Part shown: in pieces, positions 15,148 to 25,103 of the stretch | How the letters are laid out: each line of letters begins with the position of its first letter | How positions within the stretch are numbered: position 1 is the first letter of the stretch | Source: CAILQE01 sp036745415 | GTDB taxonomy: Bacteria; Patescibacteriota; Saccharimonadia; Saccharimonadales; UBA4665 | Assembly: GCA_036745415.1 (NCBI GenBank) | Contig: DAIOGF010000001.1 | Location: forward strand, 163,793 to 227,792 | Direction of reading: 5' to 3' | Length of the DNA: 64,000 nucleotides | Program-made: the position numbers and the translations under genes | Notes under the pieces: model-generated | Databases searched by the model: none | What the model was told of the DNA's origin: nothing | The model's input: only the letters and a program-made list of their open reading frames with translations

Positions 15148-16902
15148 TTAGTCTAACTTAACTCTAATATTTAATTCTTTTAACTGACTATCTTCAACTA
15201 CTGAAGGAGATCCTGTCATTAAGTCCATTCCTGAGCCATTCTTAGGGAATGCTACCACTTCTCTAATATTGTCCTCATCAACTAGAACCATAAATATTCT
15301 ATCGATTCCAAATGCACAACCCGCGTGAGGAGGAGCTCCAAATTTAAATGCGTTTATCATGGCACCGAACTTCTCATTTACGTAATCTTTAGTGAAACCT
15401 AGTTTTGCAAAAACTTGGTACATAATTTCAGGGTTATAATTTCTAACTCCACCAGAACAAATTTCATATCCGTTCATCACCATGTCATACTGATCGGCAA
15501 CTATATTTAATGGGTCGCTTTCTTCAAGAGCCTTAGCTCCACCTTTTGGCATTGAAAATGGATTATGTCCAAAATCTAACTTATTACCTTTGTCGTCCCA
15601 TTCATAAAATGGAAAATCAACTATCCAAGCTAGTGCCACTTCGTTGGGATCTTTTAATCCTAAATCTGTACCAAAAACACTTCTAAGCTTTCCAAGAATT
15701 GCATTAGCTTTAGATAATTTGTCTGCAGCAAAGAATAATGCATCACCATCTTTAAAGTCGGTAGCTTCAATCAATGCATTTAGCTCTGTATCACTGATGA
15801 ATTTAAGAATTGGAGACTTTATTTCCTTATCGTTTAGAATATAAGCAAGTCCCTTAGCGCCCTCTTCTTTAGCAATTTCTGTATATTTATCTATTTCAGA
15901 TCTTGAGAACTTTGCGCCACCTTTTACATTAATAACTTTAACAACTCCGCCTTCTTTTATGGCTGAAGTGAATACTCCAAATTCAGATTCACCAAATACC
16001 TCTGATACATCTAATAATTCCATATCAAATCTAAGGTCGGGCTTATCTGAACCATACTTATTCATTGCATCAACGTAGCTAATTCTTGGTACTTCACTTG
16101 TCTTTAATTTCTTTTTACCAAAATCTGTAACTAAATTCTTAATAAGAGGCTCCATTGTGTTTCTAACAGTTTCACCGTCGTACACAAAAGACATCTCAAG
16201 ATCTAACTGATAAAACTCTCCGTATAGTCTATCCGCCCTAGAGTCTTCATCTCTAAAACAGGCCGCTATCTGATAATATCTATCAAGTCCTCCTACCATC
16301 AATAACTGCTTAAACTGTTGAGGCGCTTGAGGCAATGCATAGAATTTACCAGGATGAAGTCTAGCGGGAATCAGGAAGTCTCTAGCTCCTTCAGGTGAAG
16401 AGTTTGCAATAATTGGAGTAGTAACTTCAGTAAATTCATTATTCTCCATGTAATCTCTAATAAATCTATACATGCTAGCTCTTTTTCTTAAGAGATCCTG
16501 TATTTTAGGCCGTCTTAAATCTAGATATCTATATTTAAGTCTTAGCTCTTCGCTAGATTGTGCATCAGAAAAAATCTGGATTGGTAATGGCTCACTCTTA
16601 TTTAGAATCTCTAGTTCTTCAACTGCAACTTCAACCCTACCGCTGATAATTTTATCGTTAACTAAATCTTTACTTCGTTCTTTTACGATTCCGTGAGCTT
16701 TAATTACGTACTCATCTCTAAGAGATTCAGCTACAGCAAAAACTTCCTTGTTGTCAGGATGAATAACAAGCTGCACTAATCCTTTATGGTCTCGAAGGTC
16801 AATAAAAATTAAACCGCCATGGTCTCTTCGGGTTTGAACCCAACCAGCCAATTCGATTTTCTTGCCCACCTGATTAATAATTTGATCAGATATTACTCGC
16901 AT
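15148..16902 (-). CDS. aspS: aspartyl-tRNA synthetase
   Basis: 584 aa class IIb synthetase, the bacterial length including the GAD insertion domain. N-terminal OB fold (VGKKIELAGWVQTRRDHGGL), motif 2 with FRDEDSRADRLYGEFYQLD, GAD-type insert at about 290-400, FGHNPFSMPK, and motif 3 GCAFGIDRIFMVL close to the C-terminus. Charges tRNA-Asp, and tRNA-Asn as well if the cell lacks AsnRS and has GatCAB, which cannot be told here. A TAAAAT box lies about 11 bases before the ATG. Confidence 0.96.
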   Translation of the reverse strand: MRVISDQIINQVGKKIELAGWVQTRRDHGGLIFIDLRDHKGLVQLVIHPDNKEVFAVAESLRDEYVIKAHGIVKERSKDLVNDKIISGRVEVAVEELEILNKSEPLPIQIFSDAQSSEELRLKYRYLDLRRPKIQDLLRKRASMYRFIRDYMENNEFTEVTTPIIANSSPEGARDFLIPARLHPGKFYALPQAPQQFKQLLMVGGLDRYYQIAACFRDEDSRADRLYGEFYQLDLEMSFVYDGETVRNTMEPLIKNLVTDFGKKKLKTSEVPRISYVDAMNKYGSDKPDLRFDMELLDVSEVFGESEFGVFTSAIKEGGVVKVINVKGGAKFSRSEIDKYTEIAKEEGAKGLAYILNDKEIKSPILKFISDTELNALIEATDFKDGDALFFAADKLSKANAILGKLRSVFGTDLGLKDPNEVALAWIVDFPFYEWDDKGNKLDFGHNPFSMPKGGAKALEESDPLNIVADQYDMVMNGYEICSGGVRNYNPEIMYQVFAKLGFTKDYVNEKFGAMINAFKFGAPPHAGCAFGIDRIFMVLVDEDNIREVVAFPKNGSGMDLMTGSPSVVEDSQLKELNIRVKLD

Positions 16903-16928
16903 AATTTAGTTCTATTTTAACACCTTAT

Positions 16929-17900
16929 TTAAGATATGGCTTCATTTTCTTTAATTTCTTCAGCATTTTCCTCAAAAGCCAATCCCTTAGTAATCCTTTC
17001 CATTAAATTACCGAGGGTTAATACTCCAACATTTTTCTGATTATCGTCTATAACCACGAAGGCCGCATAGTTTGTTTCAGAGAACGTTAAGAAAGCATCT
17101 ATTAAGGTAGCATTTTCATTTATGTAGAAAATTGGGCGCTCTAATTTAGACTTAACACTAGAGTCTTTATTCACATCAAATCTCTCAATATTAATAAGCC
17201 CTAATAACTCTTTATCTTTTTTGTCATTCAAAACAGGAACAATTTTTTGTCCTTGTTTATGTAATTCATTTAATACTATTGGCCCAACTGTATCATCTAC
17301 GTATAAGTGTTTTAGTTTGTGCCATGGTGTGGCAATTTCTTTAACCTCTAGACTCAAACCATCAACCATATTCTCTAATAATTTAACTTGTTCGACATTT
17401 ATTGATGTTCTCTGATCCTTGGAGATATCTACTAGCCTATTTTTCAAATCCTTAAGATCGTAGATATGATCATTTTTTCTAAAGTTGGCTTTTAGGAAAA
17501 GTGTTAGATTATTAAGAAAAGGATGAACATAATCTAATACGAAAGAGATTGGACCAGAAAGAACTTTAGCTGTTTTAATTCCAAAATATGAAGCTTTTAG
17601 ATTTGGCATCCAAACAAAAGAAACCAATATCAGCAAGAATAGGAAAATGAAAGAAAGCCATGAAGGCATTTGCGAATTAAATATAAAGAAAGTAACCGTG
17701 AAAGATACCGCTATAAAGAAGTACATTAGCATTTCTAAAGAATTCTGGTAGGTTGCAACCTGGAATAGCTTAGTAGCTAAAGGATCGCCTTTGAGAGATC
17801 TAGCTTTGAGCTCTTTTCTAGAGAAATGTCTGTAAGACTTGAGAACATCAAGTCCTCCTATGGTAAAAATTAAAAATATTAATCCAAGTATAAATGTCAT
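16929..17900 (-). CDS. CBS-domain membrane protein (CNNM/HlyC-CorC-like)
   Basis: 323 aa. A short N-terminal membrane segment (about 3-20), a basic stretch, two further helices (about 57-75 and 80-97), then a soluble region with a CBS pair (about 190-310: VKEIATPWHKLKHLYVDDTV, NYAAFVVIDDNQKNVGVL). The order TM segments then CBS pair resembles CNNM/CorC-type ion-transport or hemolysin-like proteins, but it lacks the full DUF21 domain and the C-terminal CorC_HlyC domain. Divergent from the DsbA-like gene. Confidence 0.65.
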   Translation of the reverse strand: MTFILGLIFLIFTIGGLDVLKSYRHFSRKELKARSLKGDPLATKLFQVATYQNSLEMLMYFFIAVSFTVTFFIFNSQMPSWLSFIFLFLLILVSFVWMPNLKASYFGIKTAKVLSGPISFVLDYVHPFLNNLTLFLKANFRKNDHIYDLKDLKNRLVDISKDQRTSINVEQVKLLENMVDGLSLEVKEIATPWHKLKHLYVDDTVGPIVLNELHKQGQKIVPVLNDKKDKELLGLINIERFDVNKDSSVKSKLERPIFYINENATLIDAFLTFSETNYAAFVVIDDNQKNVGVLTLGNLMERITKGLAFEENAEEIKENEAIS

Positions 17901-17969
17901 AATTTTTAAGCTTATTTAATATGAATATTGTACTTTAATCTGCATATATTTTACCAATCTAAAGTAATG

Positions 17970-17975
17970 TATAAT
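17970..17975 (+). promoter_or_regulatory. -10 box of the DsbA-like gene
   Basis: TATAAT 26 bases before the ATG at 18002; here a leader with an AAAGGG ribosome-binding site is present. Confidence 0.45.
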
Positions 17976-18001
17976 TAGATTAAGTAAATAAAGGGTATCT
18001 A

Positions 18002-18685
18002 ATGTCTAAACAATTTTGGTTAATAGTAGTCGTAATAGTAGGTGTATTTATTGGAATAGTTTCTTTTGGAAAAAATAGCGCATCAAGCTCATCCAAACCA
18101 ACCAGTCACGTAGAAGGTAAAACTTCTAGTACTGTAACTTTAGTAGAGTACGGAGATTATCAATGTCCTTACTGTGGCGAATACCATAACACTATTCAAC
18201 AAGTTATTGCTCAGTATGGAGATAAAATAGCTTTCCAATTTAGAAACTTCCCACTAACATCAATTCACCAAAATGCATATGCAGCCGCTAGAGCAGCTGA
18301 AGCAGCTGGGCTCATGGGCAAGTTCTGGGAAATGCACAATCTACTATATGAACAAAATCTTGTTTACTATAATAGTAGCGAAAAAACACCCACATGGATT
18401 GGTGTAAGTGACCCAATTCAAGTATTTGTTCAATACGCTAAGTCACTAGGATTAGACACTACCAAATTTCAACAATTATACAGTTCTGAACAAGTTAACA
18501 ATTTAATCTTAGCTGATGAGAGTGCGGGAAATAATTTAAATGTTAATGCAACCCCATCATTCTTCCTTAATGGAAAGCAGATACAAGTTAATAACACTCT
18601 TCAGGATTTCACAAAAGTTATAGACGCAGCGTTAAATACTAAATCTGTTCAAAGTAGCGGCTCTACATCCCAAACTAAAAATTAG
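18002..18685 (+). CDS. DsbA/DsbD-like extracytoplasmic thiol oxidoreductase
   Basis: 227 aa. An N-terminal membrane anchor (about 5-24) and Ser-rich linker lead to a thioredoxin-fold domain with the active site CPYC at residues 55-58, a helical insertion (about 85-160) and the cis-proline loop NATPSFFLNG. This is the DSBA-like 'Thioredoxin_4' layout common in CPR and Gram-positive bacteria, introducing or isomerising disulfides in exported proteins, such as the Cys-containing pilins and repeat protein elsewhere in the window. Six bases before the next gene. Confidence 0.88.
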   Translation: MSKQFWLIVVVIVGVFIGIVSFGKNSASSSSKPTSHVEGKTSSTVTLVEYGDYQCPYCGEYHNTIQQVIAQYGDKIAFQFRNFPLTSIHQNAYAAARAAEAAGLMGKFWEMHNLLYEQNLVYYNSSEKTPTWIGVSDPIQVFVQYAKSLGLDTTKFQQLYSSEQVNNLILADESAGNNLNVNATPSFFLNGKQIQVNNTLQDFTKVIDAALNTKSVQSSGSTSQTKN

Positions 18686-18691
18686 TTAACA

Positions 18692-20632
18692 ATGAAAAAT
18701 TGGTTTAAAAATAAAAAAAACATCTTCTTAATTATTGCCTTCTTATTTTATGTCATTGGTATAATCTTAAATCCAATCATATCCACCGCCCTGCTTCTAT
18801 TTCTGGCTTCATTATTTAGTCCTTACATAAAATTAGGCCTAATAATGAGACTCATCACTACCTACCTGATCTATTCCAGCACATTAATAGTGTCTGGTTT
18901 TCTTCTCTATTTCTTACATATAAGATTTACTTTATTAATAGATTTAACTCTATTACTTTGCTTAAACGCATTGTTCATACTTAAGATCGACCGCATCTCG
19001 CTTAAAACCAAATTAAAAGATTTATTTCCGAAAAAAGAACTTATTAGTTTAGCTGTATTTGTTTATGTTTTGGTTTCCATGGGTGGATTTTTAACTTCTC
19101 AAAATACTTTAACAAAAAGAATCGAACAAGCCGGAAGAGGAAACGATTCAGTTTCTCATCTAAGTTTAACTAATGAAATTTCCTACTTAGGCAAATACAT
19201 ACTTACAGCCAATGACGCACATCAAATTAAATATAACTTCCAAGGTGATTCTCCATACCCACAAGGGGCGCATTATCTAACAGCACAAGCATATCTAATA
19301 ATGAATCGTAGTTCCGATGTCTATCATTCCACCTACAATAAAATTAATATATTTCTTTGGTTTAATTTATTTAATCTAGCAATTACAAGTTCACTTATTT
19401 GCTATGTAGTAATGCTATTTATTAAATCCAGTAAACTATCTATCCTTCTCTTGAGCTCTACCTTGTTTGTTTATTTCTATTCCAGCTATCTTCAATCGAT
19501 GCTGCTTACAGGTTTCTATAACGCATATACGGACATAGCGTTAATACTTCTGATAACTTACTTATTGTTTGATCTTATTAAGAATGGACTAGGCAATCTA
19601 AGATTATTTATTCTAGGTACAGTACTGCTGGCTACATCATATACGTACACGTTCTATTATCCGGCAGTAATAGTAGCCATACTACTTTTTGTATATAAAG
19701 CAAAAATTAGAACCCTGATTAATGAACATAGAGTGGGTTCGGTGGGTTTAATAACGCAGCTATCTCTGAGCGTTTTAGTTTTCATATATATATTAACGGG
19801 CAATAAAATTAGCTCGACAAATTTTGGAGGGGGAATTATATCGATTGGTTATACTTTTTCACTCATATTAATAGTAATATCTATTTGGTATTTATATAAG
19901 AACAGAAAATCCGAAAATCTACCTTTAATTTACATGCTTAGTGGGTCATTGGTCTGGACAATTATTTTATTTACCTACCAAGAAATTACAGTACATACAA
20001 TTAGCTACTATTCCGAAAAAGAACTTTACGTTCCTGTAACAATCTCCGTAGTTATAGTCAGCATATTCATTAGCGAGATATTTGAACTATTAAGCAAAGA
20101 CAAAACTTTTCGATATAGAATAATCTATATAATTCTAGCCACTCTATCTATCTATACATTTTTATATAGTATTAATTACCAAGAAAATAATTATTTTGAT
20201 ACTACTTTTTATAATTTTAGGTATGTAAATATTCCTCAGTCAACTATGAAATACATAAATATAAATGGCATTAATATAAGTAATAAAACATCCTTTGATA
20301 TATCTGCTTGGGTTCAAGATGGAGAACAGGAAAATATTGCATTCTTAGAGAACTGCGGATCAAATGACACGCTAATGAGCAACAGGATAGCAATGGCTGT
20401 CAGCATGAATGGAAACTGGGCTATGCATATACTAGAAGATGATTCGACCAAAATATATGGCCAAAATTACGACAAGAACAATAAATACATTAAGTTGATT
20501 ACGCAAGGATTAGACCAAGGAAAGTCTATAACATTATTAACTGGCAGAGATGAGGCTAAATTATTTGATATGCCATTGAAATCCAATCAACAAATTATTG
20601 TAACAAATTACGATACTTGTCGTAATTACTAG
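18692..20632 (+). CDS. polytopic membrane protein, possible GT-C glycosyltransferase
   Basis: 646 aa, about 12 membrane helices over residues 10-500, then an extracytoplasmic C-terminal domain (about 505-646). An acidic, His-containing first outer loop (around residues 140-205, with NDSVSHLSLTNE and YPQGAHYLTAQ) recalls the catalytic loop of GT-C enzymes, which transfer sugars from polyprenyl-phosphate donors. No firm family. Follows the DsbA-like gene by 6 bases; its stop overlaps the convergent DUF2304 gene by 4 bases. Confidence 0.6.
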   Translation: MKNWFKNKKNIFLIIAFLFYVIGIILNPIISTALLLFLASLFSPYIKLGLIMRLITTYLIYSSTLIVSGFLLYFLHIRFTLLIDLTLLLCLNALFILKIDRISLKTKLKDLFPKKELISLAVFVYVLVSMGGFLTSQNTLTKRIEQAGRGNDSVSHLSLTNEISYLGKYILTANDAHQIKYNFQGDSPYPQGAHYLTAQAYLIMNRSSDVYHSTYNKINIFLWFNLFNLAITSSLICYVVMLFIKSSKLSILLLSSTLFVYFYSSYLQSMLLTGFYNAYTDIALILLITYLLFDLIKNGLGNLRLFILGTVLLATSYTYTFYYPAVIVAILLFVYKAKIRTLINEHRVGSVGLITQLSLSVLVFIYILTGNKISSTNFGGGIISIGYTFSLILIVISIWYLYKNRKSENLPLIYMLSGSLVWTIILFTYQEITVHTISYYSEKELYVPVTISVVIVSIFISEIFELLSKDKTFRYRIIYIILATLSIYTFLYSINYQENNYFDTTFYNFRYVNIPQSTMKYININGINISNKTSFDISAWVQDGEQENIAFLENCGSNDTLMSNRIAMAVSMNGNWAMHILEDDSTKIYGQNYDKNNKYIKLITQGLDQGKSITLLTGRDEAKLFDMPLKSNQQIIVTNYDTCRNY

Positions 20633-20991
20633 CGCTTTTGTTTGTCTTTTAAAGCTATTTCTTGATTCAACTTAGTAACTTTGCCCTTAAGTTCTTCTAT
20701 TTTAAATGTATGTCTAAAAGTAATATATATTAGAAATACAATTAAGCTAATCTGAATAACATCATATAGACTTAGCGGAGTACTATCACTCAATTTAGAG
20801 GATCTAATAACATCAAAAATATATTTATTAAATATAAGACCGGTAGTTAATACAATCCAGGAAGCCAAAAGTATTATCGTACTCTTAGAACCTATTTTTC
20901 TTCTTTTATAATTATCCATTATTCTAAAAAGGGAAAGTATTAATACTGGAGCAGTAAGATAAATTAGTACATTATATTTATTAAAAAGCAT
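20629..20991 (-). CDS. DUF2304-family small membrane protein
   Basis: 120 aa with three membrane helices (about 8-22, 38-55, 72-92) and a short coiled-coil C-terminus (FKIEELKGKVTKLNQEIAL), the DUF2304 pattern. Such proteins usually sit next to a DPM-like GT2 gene and are thought to assist it at the membrane. Here the GT2 gene is directly upstream with one base between. Confidence 0.75.
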   Translation of the reverse strand: MLFNKYNVLIYLTAPVLILSLFRIMDNYKRRKIGSKSTIILLASWIVLTTGLIFNKYIFDVIRSSKLSDSTPLSLYDVIQISLIVFLIYITFRHTFKIEELKGKVTKLNQEIALKDKQKR

Positions 20992-20992
20992 A

Positions 20993-21700
20993 TTAAACGT
21001 CTCTTAATTTCTGAGTAATTATACTCTTAATGATTCGTAATGCATTAATGCTGGTCTGGCCCTTACCTAGCGAATATGTTGTATAAATAGCATTAATTGG
21101 GATTTCTACAATTTTAAGATTGGCTCTACCTGCCTTCCAAAGTATTTCTGAACAAAACTCGAATCCATTGGTTTTTATATCTATTTTTTCTATAGCTTTC
21201 CTAGAAAAACCTTTTAGACCCGATTGAGAGTCTGATACTTTTACGCCCATAAAAATTGTAGTCATTATGCTAAGTAAATTATTTCCAAACTTTCTATTAA
21301 TTGGCATTTTTCCTGGCTTTAACATCCTACTACCAACAACTAGATCAAACTTCGAATTCAATAATTTATTAATAATCTTAACAAGGTCCTTAGGTGCATG
21401 TTGACCATCAGCATCTATAGTTACCGCGTATTTATATTTATTACGCTTTGCATATTCAAGACCAGTTCTTGTTGCAGCACCCGATCCCATATTAACTAAA
21501 TGATTTAGTACAGTTGAATACTTCTTAGCTAATTCATAGGTTTCGTCAGAAGAGCCATCATTAACAACTATTAAATCTGTTTTAATTTCATCTAACTTCT
21601 TCAATTCTTTTTTTATATTCCTAAGGGTTTCGGATATGACTTCCGATTCATTAAATGCCGGCATAATAATTGCAACTCTATCTAATACCCTCTTACTCAT
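20993..21700 (-). CDS. GT2 glycosyltransferase, dolichol-phosphate-mannose-synthase-like
   Basis: 235 aa. Opens with AIIMPAFNESEVISETLRNI, then VVNDGSSDETYELAKKYS and the DADGQHAPKDL block with the DxD-type metal site, as in polyprenyl-phosphate sugar synthases. No C-terminal membrane helices. With the adjacent DUF2304 protein it likely makes a polyprenyl-linked monosaccharide used by GT-C enzymes. A TATAAT box (21709-21714) 8 bases before the ATG indicates a leaderless start. Confidence 0.88.
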   Translation of the reverse strand: MSKRVLDRVAIIMPAFNESEVISETLRNIKKELKKLDEIKTDLIVVNDGSSDETYELAKKYSTVLNHLVNMGSGAATRTGLEYAKRNKYKYAVTIDADGQHAPKDLVKIINKLLNSKFDLVVGSRMLKPGKMPINRKFGNNLLSIMTTIFMGVKVSDSQSGLKGFSRKAIEKIDIKTNGFEFCSEILWKAGRANLKIVEIPINAIYTTYSLGKGQTSINALRIIKSIITQKLRDV

Positions 21701-21708
21701 CTATATAA

Positions 21709-21714
21709 ATTATA
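21709..21714 (-). promoter_or_regulatory. -10 box (TATAAT) for a leaderless start at 21700
   Basis: Perfect TATAAT 8 bases before the ATG; no ribosome-binding site. Confidence 0.5.
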
Positions 21715-21734
21715 TATTTAATTTGCCTAAAAGT

Positions 21735-22754
21735 TTAATTTATTAGATTAAGAATATTAACTGCAAGTTTATAGTATATTTTAAATAAATGATTAGCTAA
21801 ATCTATAAACACGTTCTTATTTATGAGCTTAGAATCAATTTGGTGGCTTAAAGTTTTAAAATATTCTAAATCGTTAATCTTTGTTAATCTATTATGAAAT
21901 TTCCTTGAACTTAAAATATTATCGAAGTTTCTCAATAAATGAACGTAGGATTCTAGCTTGAGCCTAAGTCTACCGATGAGTAATGAGTGAAATATGAGCG
22001 CCAATTCACTAATTAATATTACAGGGGATAGTATAATCAAAATTAATATGGACCAATTCTCAATCATATAAATTATTCTATTCTTCTGAAGATTAAAATA
22101 TTTTACATCTGAAACGGTCTCTGTATAGTCATGATAAACAATTGCGTTTCTTAGGAGGGCGATTTTACCTCCATTCTTAATTATCTTTGAGCATAGATCC
22201 GTGTCTTCGTAGTACAAGAAATAATTATCGTCAAACCCTCCAACATTTATGAACGTTTCTTTATTAACCATTAGACAGGCACCAGACGCATAATTAATAT
22301 CGATAATTTTTTTATTACTTTTAGTATATTTTTTTCCTAAGTCGCCACACCAAGACATCCCAGATATATGAACTTGTGTTCCATTATTGTTAATTACATT
22401 GTTTTTGGTTAACAGTAAGCCCATATAAGCTTCATGTTTTGAATCAATCTGTCTAAACTCGTCTAGGGTGCTAGACCCTATAGTTGTGTCTGGATTTAGA
22501 AAAAGGAAATAATCTACGTAATCTTTAAGTTGATCTGCTCCTAAATTGCATGCAGCACCGAATCCAATATTCTTCTGATTAATTATCTTATGAATACCTT
22601 TAATTTTTTCTAATTTTCTGGAATTTAACTTTTTGGGATTGTTATCAATAATTAAGATTTTGTCTTTTTTATTTTTCTGAAGAATAAGTTGTTCTATAAG
22701 TTCAGTTGAATCCACTTTATCGTCATAACATACAATAATTATTCCTAAGGTCAT
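21735..22754 (-). CDS. GT2 glycosyltransferase, rhamnosyltransferase-like
   Basis: 339 aa. N-terminal IIVCYDDKVDSTELIEQL, a NQKNIGFGAACNLG acceptor-loop motif, FLFLNPDTTI (DxD equivalent NPD), the SGACLMVNKETF and DDNYFLYYEDTDLC blocks typical of WcaA/rhamnosyltransferase GT2 enzymes, and one or two membrane-associated helices near 235-260. Probably transfers a deoxysugar in the surface glycan. Lies 34 bases upstream of the DPM-like gene on the same strand. Confidence 0.85.
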   Translation of the reverse strand: MTLGIIIVCYDDKVDSTELIEQLILQKNKKDKILIIDNNPKKLNSRKLEKIKGIHKIINQKNIGFGAACNLGADQLKDYVDYFLFLNPDTTIGSSTLDEFRQIDSKHEAYMGLLLTKNNVINNNGTQVHISGMSWCGDLGKKYTKSNKKIIDINYASGACLMVNKETFINVGGFDDNYFLYYEDTDLCSKIIKNGGKIALLRNAIVYHDYTETVSDVKYFNLQKNRIIYMIENWSILILIILSPVILISELALIFHSLLIGRLRLKLESYVHLLRNFDNILSSRKFHNRLTKINDLEYFKTLSHQIDSKLINKNVFIDLANHLFKIYYKLAVNILNLIN

Positions 22755-22806
22755 TATTTTTTAATAGTATCAGAATTAACATAGCAACAAAAACTGACCT
22801 AGAACA

Positions 22807-22812
22807 TATAAT
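22807..22812 (+). promoter_or_regulatory. -10 box (TATAAT) for a leaderless start at 22820
   Basis: Perfect TATAAT 7 bases before the ATG; no ribosome-binding site. Confidence 0.5.
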
Positions 22813-22819
22813 ATATTTA

Positions 22820-23773
22820 ATGATAAAAGTTAGCATAATTGTTCCTGTATACAACGGTTCAAAATATGTAGAGCGATGCATTAAAAGTATCGTTTATTCT
22901 AAAGATAAATATAACGTTGAAATTATAGCCATAGATGATAAATCTAAAGATAATTCTTTAGAAGTACTGAATAAATTATCTAATAAATACAAAGATATTA
23001 AATTGATTACTAACACTAAAAATATTGGCGTAGCAAAAACTAGAAATAAAGGAATAGAAATATCTAGAGGGGATTATTTAATTTTTCTAGATCAAGATGA
23101 TTTTCTCGATGATAATTTTATAGCCGATTACGTTGGATACATTGAGGAAGGTGTATATGATGCAGTGTTTGGTGGCTATAGAAGAATTCTAAATGGAAAA
23201 AATATTAGAAATCAGTACCCAAAACAAAGCCAGTATGGAATGCTCTTAATCACTGCGCCATGGGCAAAGATATTCAATAGAAACTTTATAATCAAAAATA
23301 ATATTAGATTTTTTGAAAACAATATTGGCGAAGATTTAATCCCAATTCTAAAAATAATAAAAAACTCCAATAATATTAAAGTAGTAAATGACATTTCGTA
23401 CAATTGGTCCTATAACGAAAAGTCTGTTTCTAATACTAAGCAAAAAAATATTGATAACAATAATTTAACGAGTCTTATTTCTCTACTTAATGAAATTAAT
23501 AAGATTAAATTGCCAGTAAGACTTAGAAAATATTTCATTTTAAGAACTGCGAATTTCTACTTATACAACGCTAGTAGAACCGGCTGTAAGAATTTATCAA
23601 TTAGCGTTGATAAAACTTATCAATGGCTAGAATCTAAAAATATTTTAAATCTCAATTTAGTGACACATCCACCAAGAAATGAGCTTTTGAGAGTTAAATT
23701 ACTAAATATTCTTTTATATATACTTTATAGATTAAAGCTTTTGAATATCTTTATTAATCTCTTAAATCACTAG
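22820..23773 (+). CDS. GT2 glycosyltransferase
   Basis: 317 aa, GT-A fold. KVSIIVPVYNGSKYVERCI at the N-terminus, AIDDKSKDNSL, NIGVAKTRNKGIEISRGDYL and the FLDQDDFLDDNF metal site at about 93-104. The C-terminal third is Lys/Asn/Ile-rich and probably peripheral to the membrane. The acceptor cannot be told. Starts without a ribosome-binding site and its end overlaps the convergent 449-aa gene by 20 bases. Confidence 0.85.
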   Translation: MIKVSIIVPVYNGSKYVERCIKSIVYSKDKYNVEIIAIDDKSKDNSLEVLNKLSNKYKDIKLITNTKNIGVAKTRNKGIEISRGDYLIFLDQDDFLDDNFIADYVGYIEEGVYDAVFGGYRRILNGKNIRNQYPKQSQYGMLLITAPWAKIFNRNFIIKNNIRFFENNIGEDLIPILKIIKNSNNIKVVNDISYNWSYNEKSVSNTKQKNIDNNNLTSLISLLNEINKIKLPVRLRKYFILRTANFYLYNASRTGCKNLSISVDKTYQWLESKNILNLNLVTHPPRNELLRVKLLNILLYILYRLKLLNIFINLLNH

Positions 23774-25103
23774 ACTTGCATTTGTCGCAGTACTTGCCAT
23801 TTATTCCAACATAGAATCCCGCATTATTACAAACAGCGCATATACCCTGATTGAAGTACCCTATCTCACCTTTTAATCCAGCGCTTCGAGCCTTAGCTGC
23901 CTGAGGCGTAGATTGGTCTGTGCGCGAAATACCACAGGACCCAGCGCCACAATATTCTATGTTAACTTTATCAGAATTTATAAAGTCTTTCTTAGTCATA
24001 TTGATAAATGAGACGCCATATGTTCCCTTAATTATTTTCTTATCATCAAAATAGTTTTCAATAATTTCGTCAGATACAAACCTATCTAAAACATCTGCTG
24101 CTATTAGTGGGTTAATTTTATGCTCATGCATTTCATCTAATATACCAACAATTTTAGTCGTAATTTTTTCTTGATTAACTTTATTTATATTAGATATTTC
24201 TGAAACTCTTTCATAAGTATTAACTTCTTCATGAGACTCATCGCCTAAATATATATTTTTACCAAGTCTTTCAGAAGCTTTTCTATCGAGCAATTCGATT
24301 AACTCAACTAGATTTATTTCTGAGACAAAATACTTTGTACGCACGTCTAGCCTGCTACCTAAAATTTCCTTATTACTAAGATCGCTTAATACATCTAATA
24401 TGTCTTGATGGCTAATATTATTGCCAGGAATACTGGCCTGCTGATAAATCCTTCCACCTTCAACAAATTTAAATGATTGAATTACAAATTTATTTTCAGA
24501 CGGGACATAACCACCAGTATTTCTTTCACCATTCTCATAGGCCTCAATAGCCCAATCTGGGCACTCCTTTATGTTTAATAGTTGCACGTCAGAACCCTGG
24601 AGTGATTCTTGTAAACTAGAGCAAAGCTCCTCTTCCATAAATTCAATTTGCCTAATTCTAAGTTCTTCAGGATTACAGTATGGACTTAGCCCCCTAGAAA
24701 CCATTTCCTTATGAGATTTACCCATAGAGAAATATTCCTTTTTTAGATAATCATAATCCTGAAACAAAGGCTCTCTCAATCTAAAGGTTTTGGCATTGAA
24801 GACTTCATCGACTAGCCTGCTAGCATCTTCTCTTTGCATATCGCTAGCAAGTGCATATTCTAGACTATTCGGTCCGTAAGTATTTAGCGCGATATATTTA
24901 TCATTTGTAGAAGACATCACATCTATTGGCAGATACTCTTCTGGTCTACCTTCTCGTTCTAGGAATATTTTATTTAGAGATGAGATTGAAGTTGCGGCTG
25001 AGATCGAATCCTCAATAACTTGTTTTAAATAATAATCTTCTGAAACATCAAAGAATTGCTCGGTTCTTAGATCTCTTTCTAATGTGTTTTGTTTTTCCCT
25101 CAC
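23754..25103 (-). CDS. unknown 449-aa protein with C-terminal zinc-ribbon, under a B12 riboswitch
   Basis: No family recognised. A soluble, acidic, mostly helical protein; no signal peptide or membrane helix. Near the C-terminus there is a YCGAGSCGIS motif (about 390) and then a CAVCNN...YCDKC knuckle (about 427-445) that looks like a treble-clef or zinc ribbon. Start is GTG at 25103 with AAAGGA 7 bases upstream. The 5' region folds as a cobalamin riboswitch, so expression should respond to B12; this suggests a link to a cobalamin-dependent or B12-alternative process, but no catalytic motif (for example class II ribonucleotide reductase) is visible. Confidence 0.7.
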   Translation of the reverse strand: MREKQNTLERDLRTEQFFDVSEDYYLKQVIEDSISAATSISSLNKIFLEREGRPEEYLPIDVMSSTNDKYIALNTYGPNSLEYALASDMQREDASRLVDEVFNAKTFRLREPLFQDYDYLKKEYFSMGKSHKEMVSRGLSPYCNPEELRIRQIEFMEEELCSSLQESLQGSDVQLLNIKECPDWAIEAYENGERNTGGYVPSENKFVIQSFKFVEGGRIYQQASIPGNNISHQDILDVLSDLSNKEILGSRLDVRTKYFVSEINLVELIELLDRKASERLGKNIYLGDESHEEVNTYERVSEISNINKVNQEKITTKIVGILDEMHEHKINPLIAADVLDRFVSDEIIENYFDDKKIIKGTYGVSFINMTKKDFINSDKVNIEYCGAGSCGISRTDQSTPQAAKARSAGLKGEIGYFNQGICAVCNNAGFYVGINGKYCDKCKSSDLRD

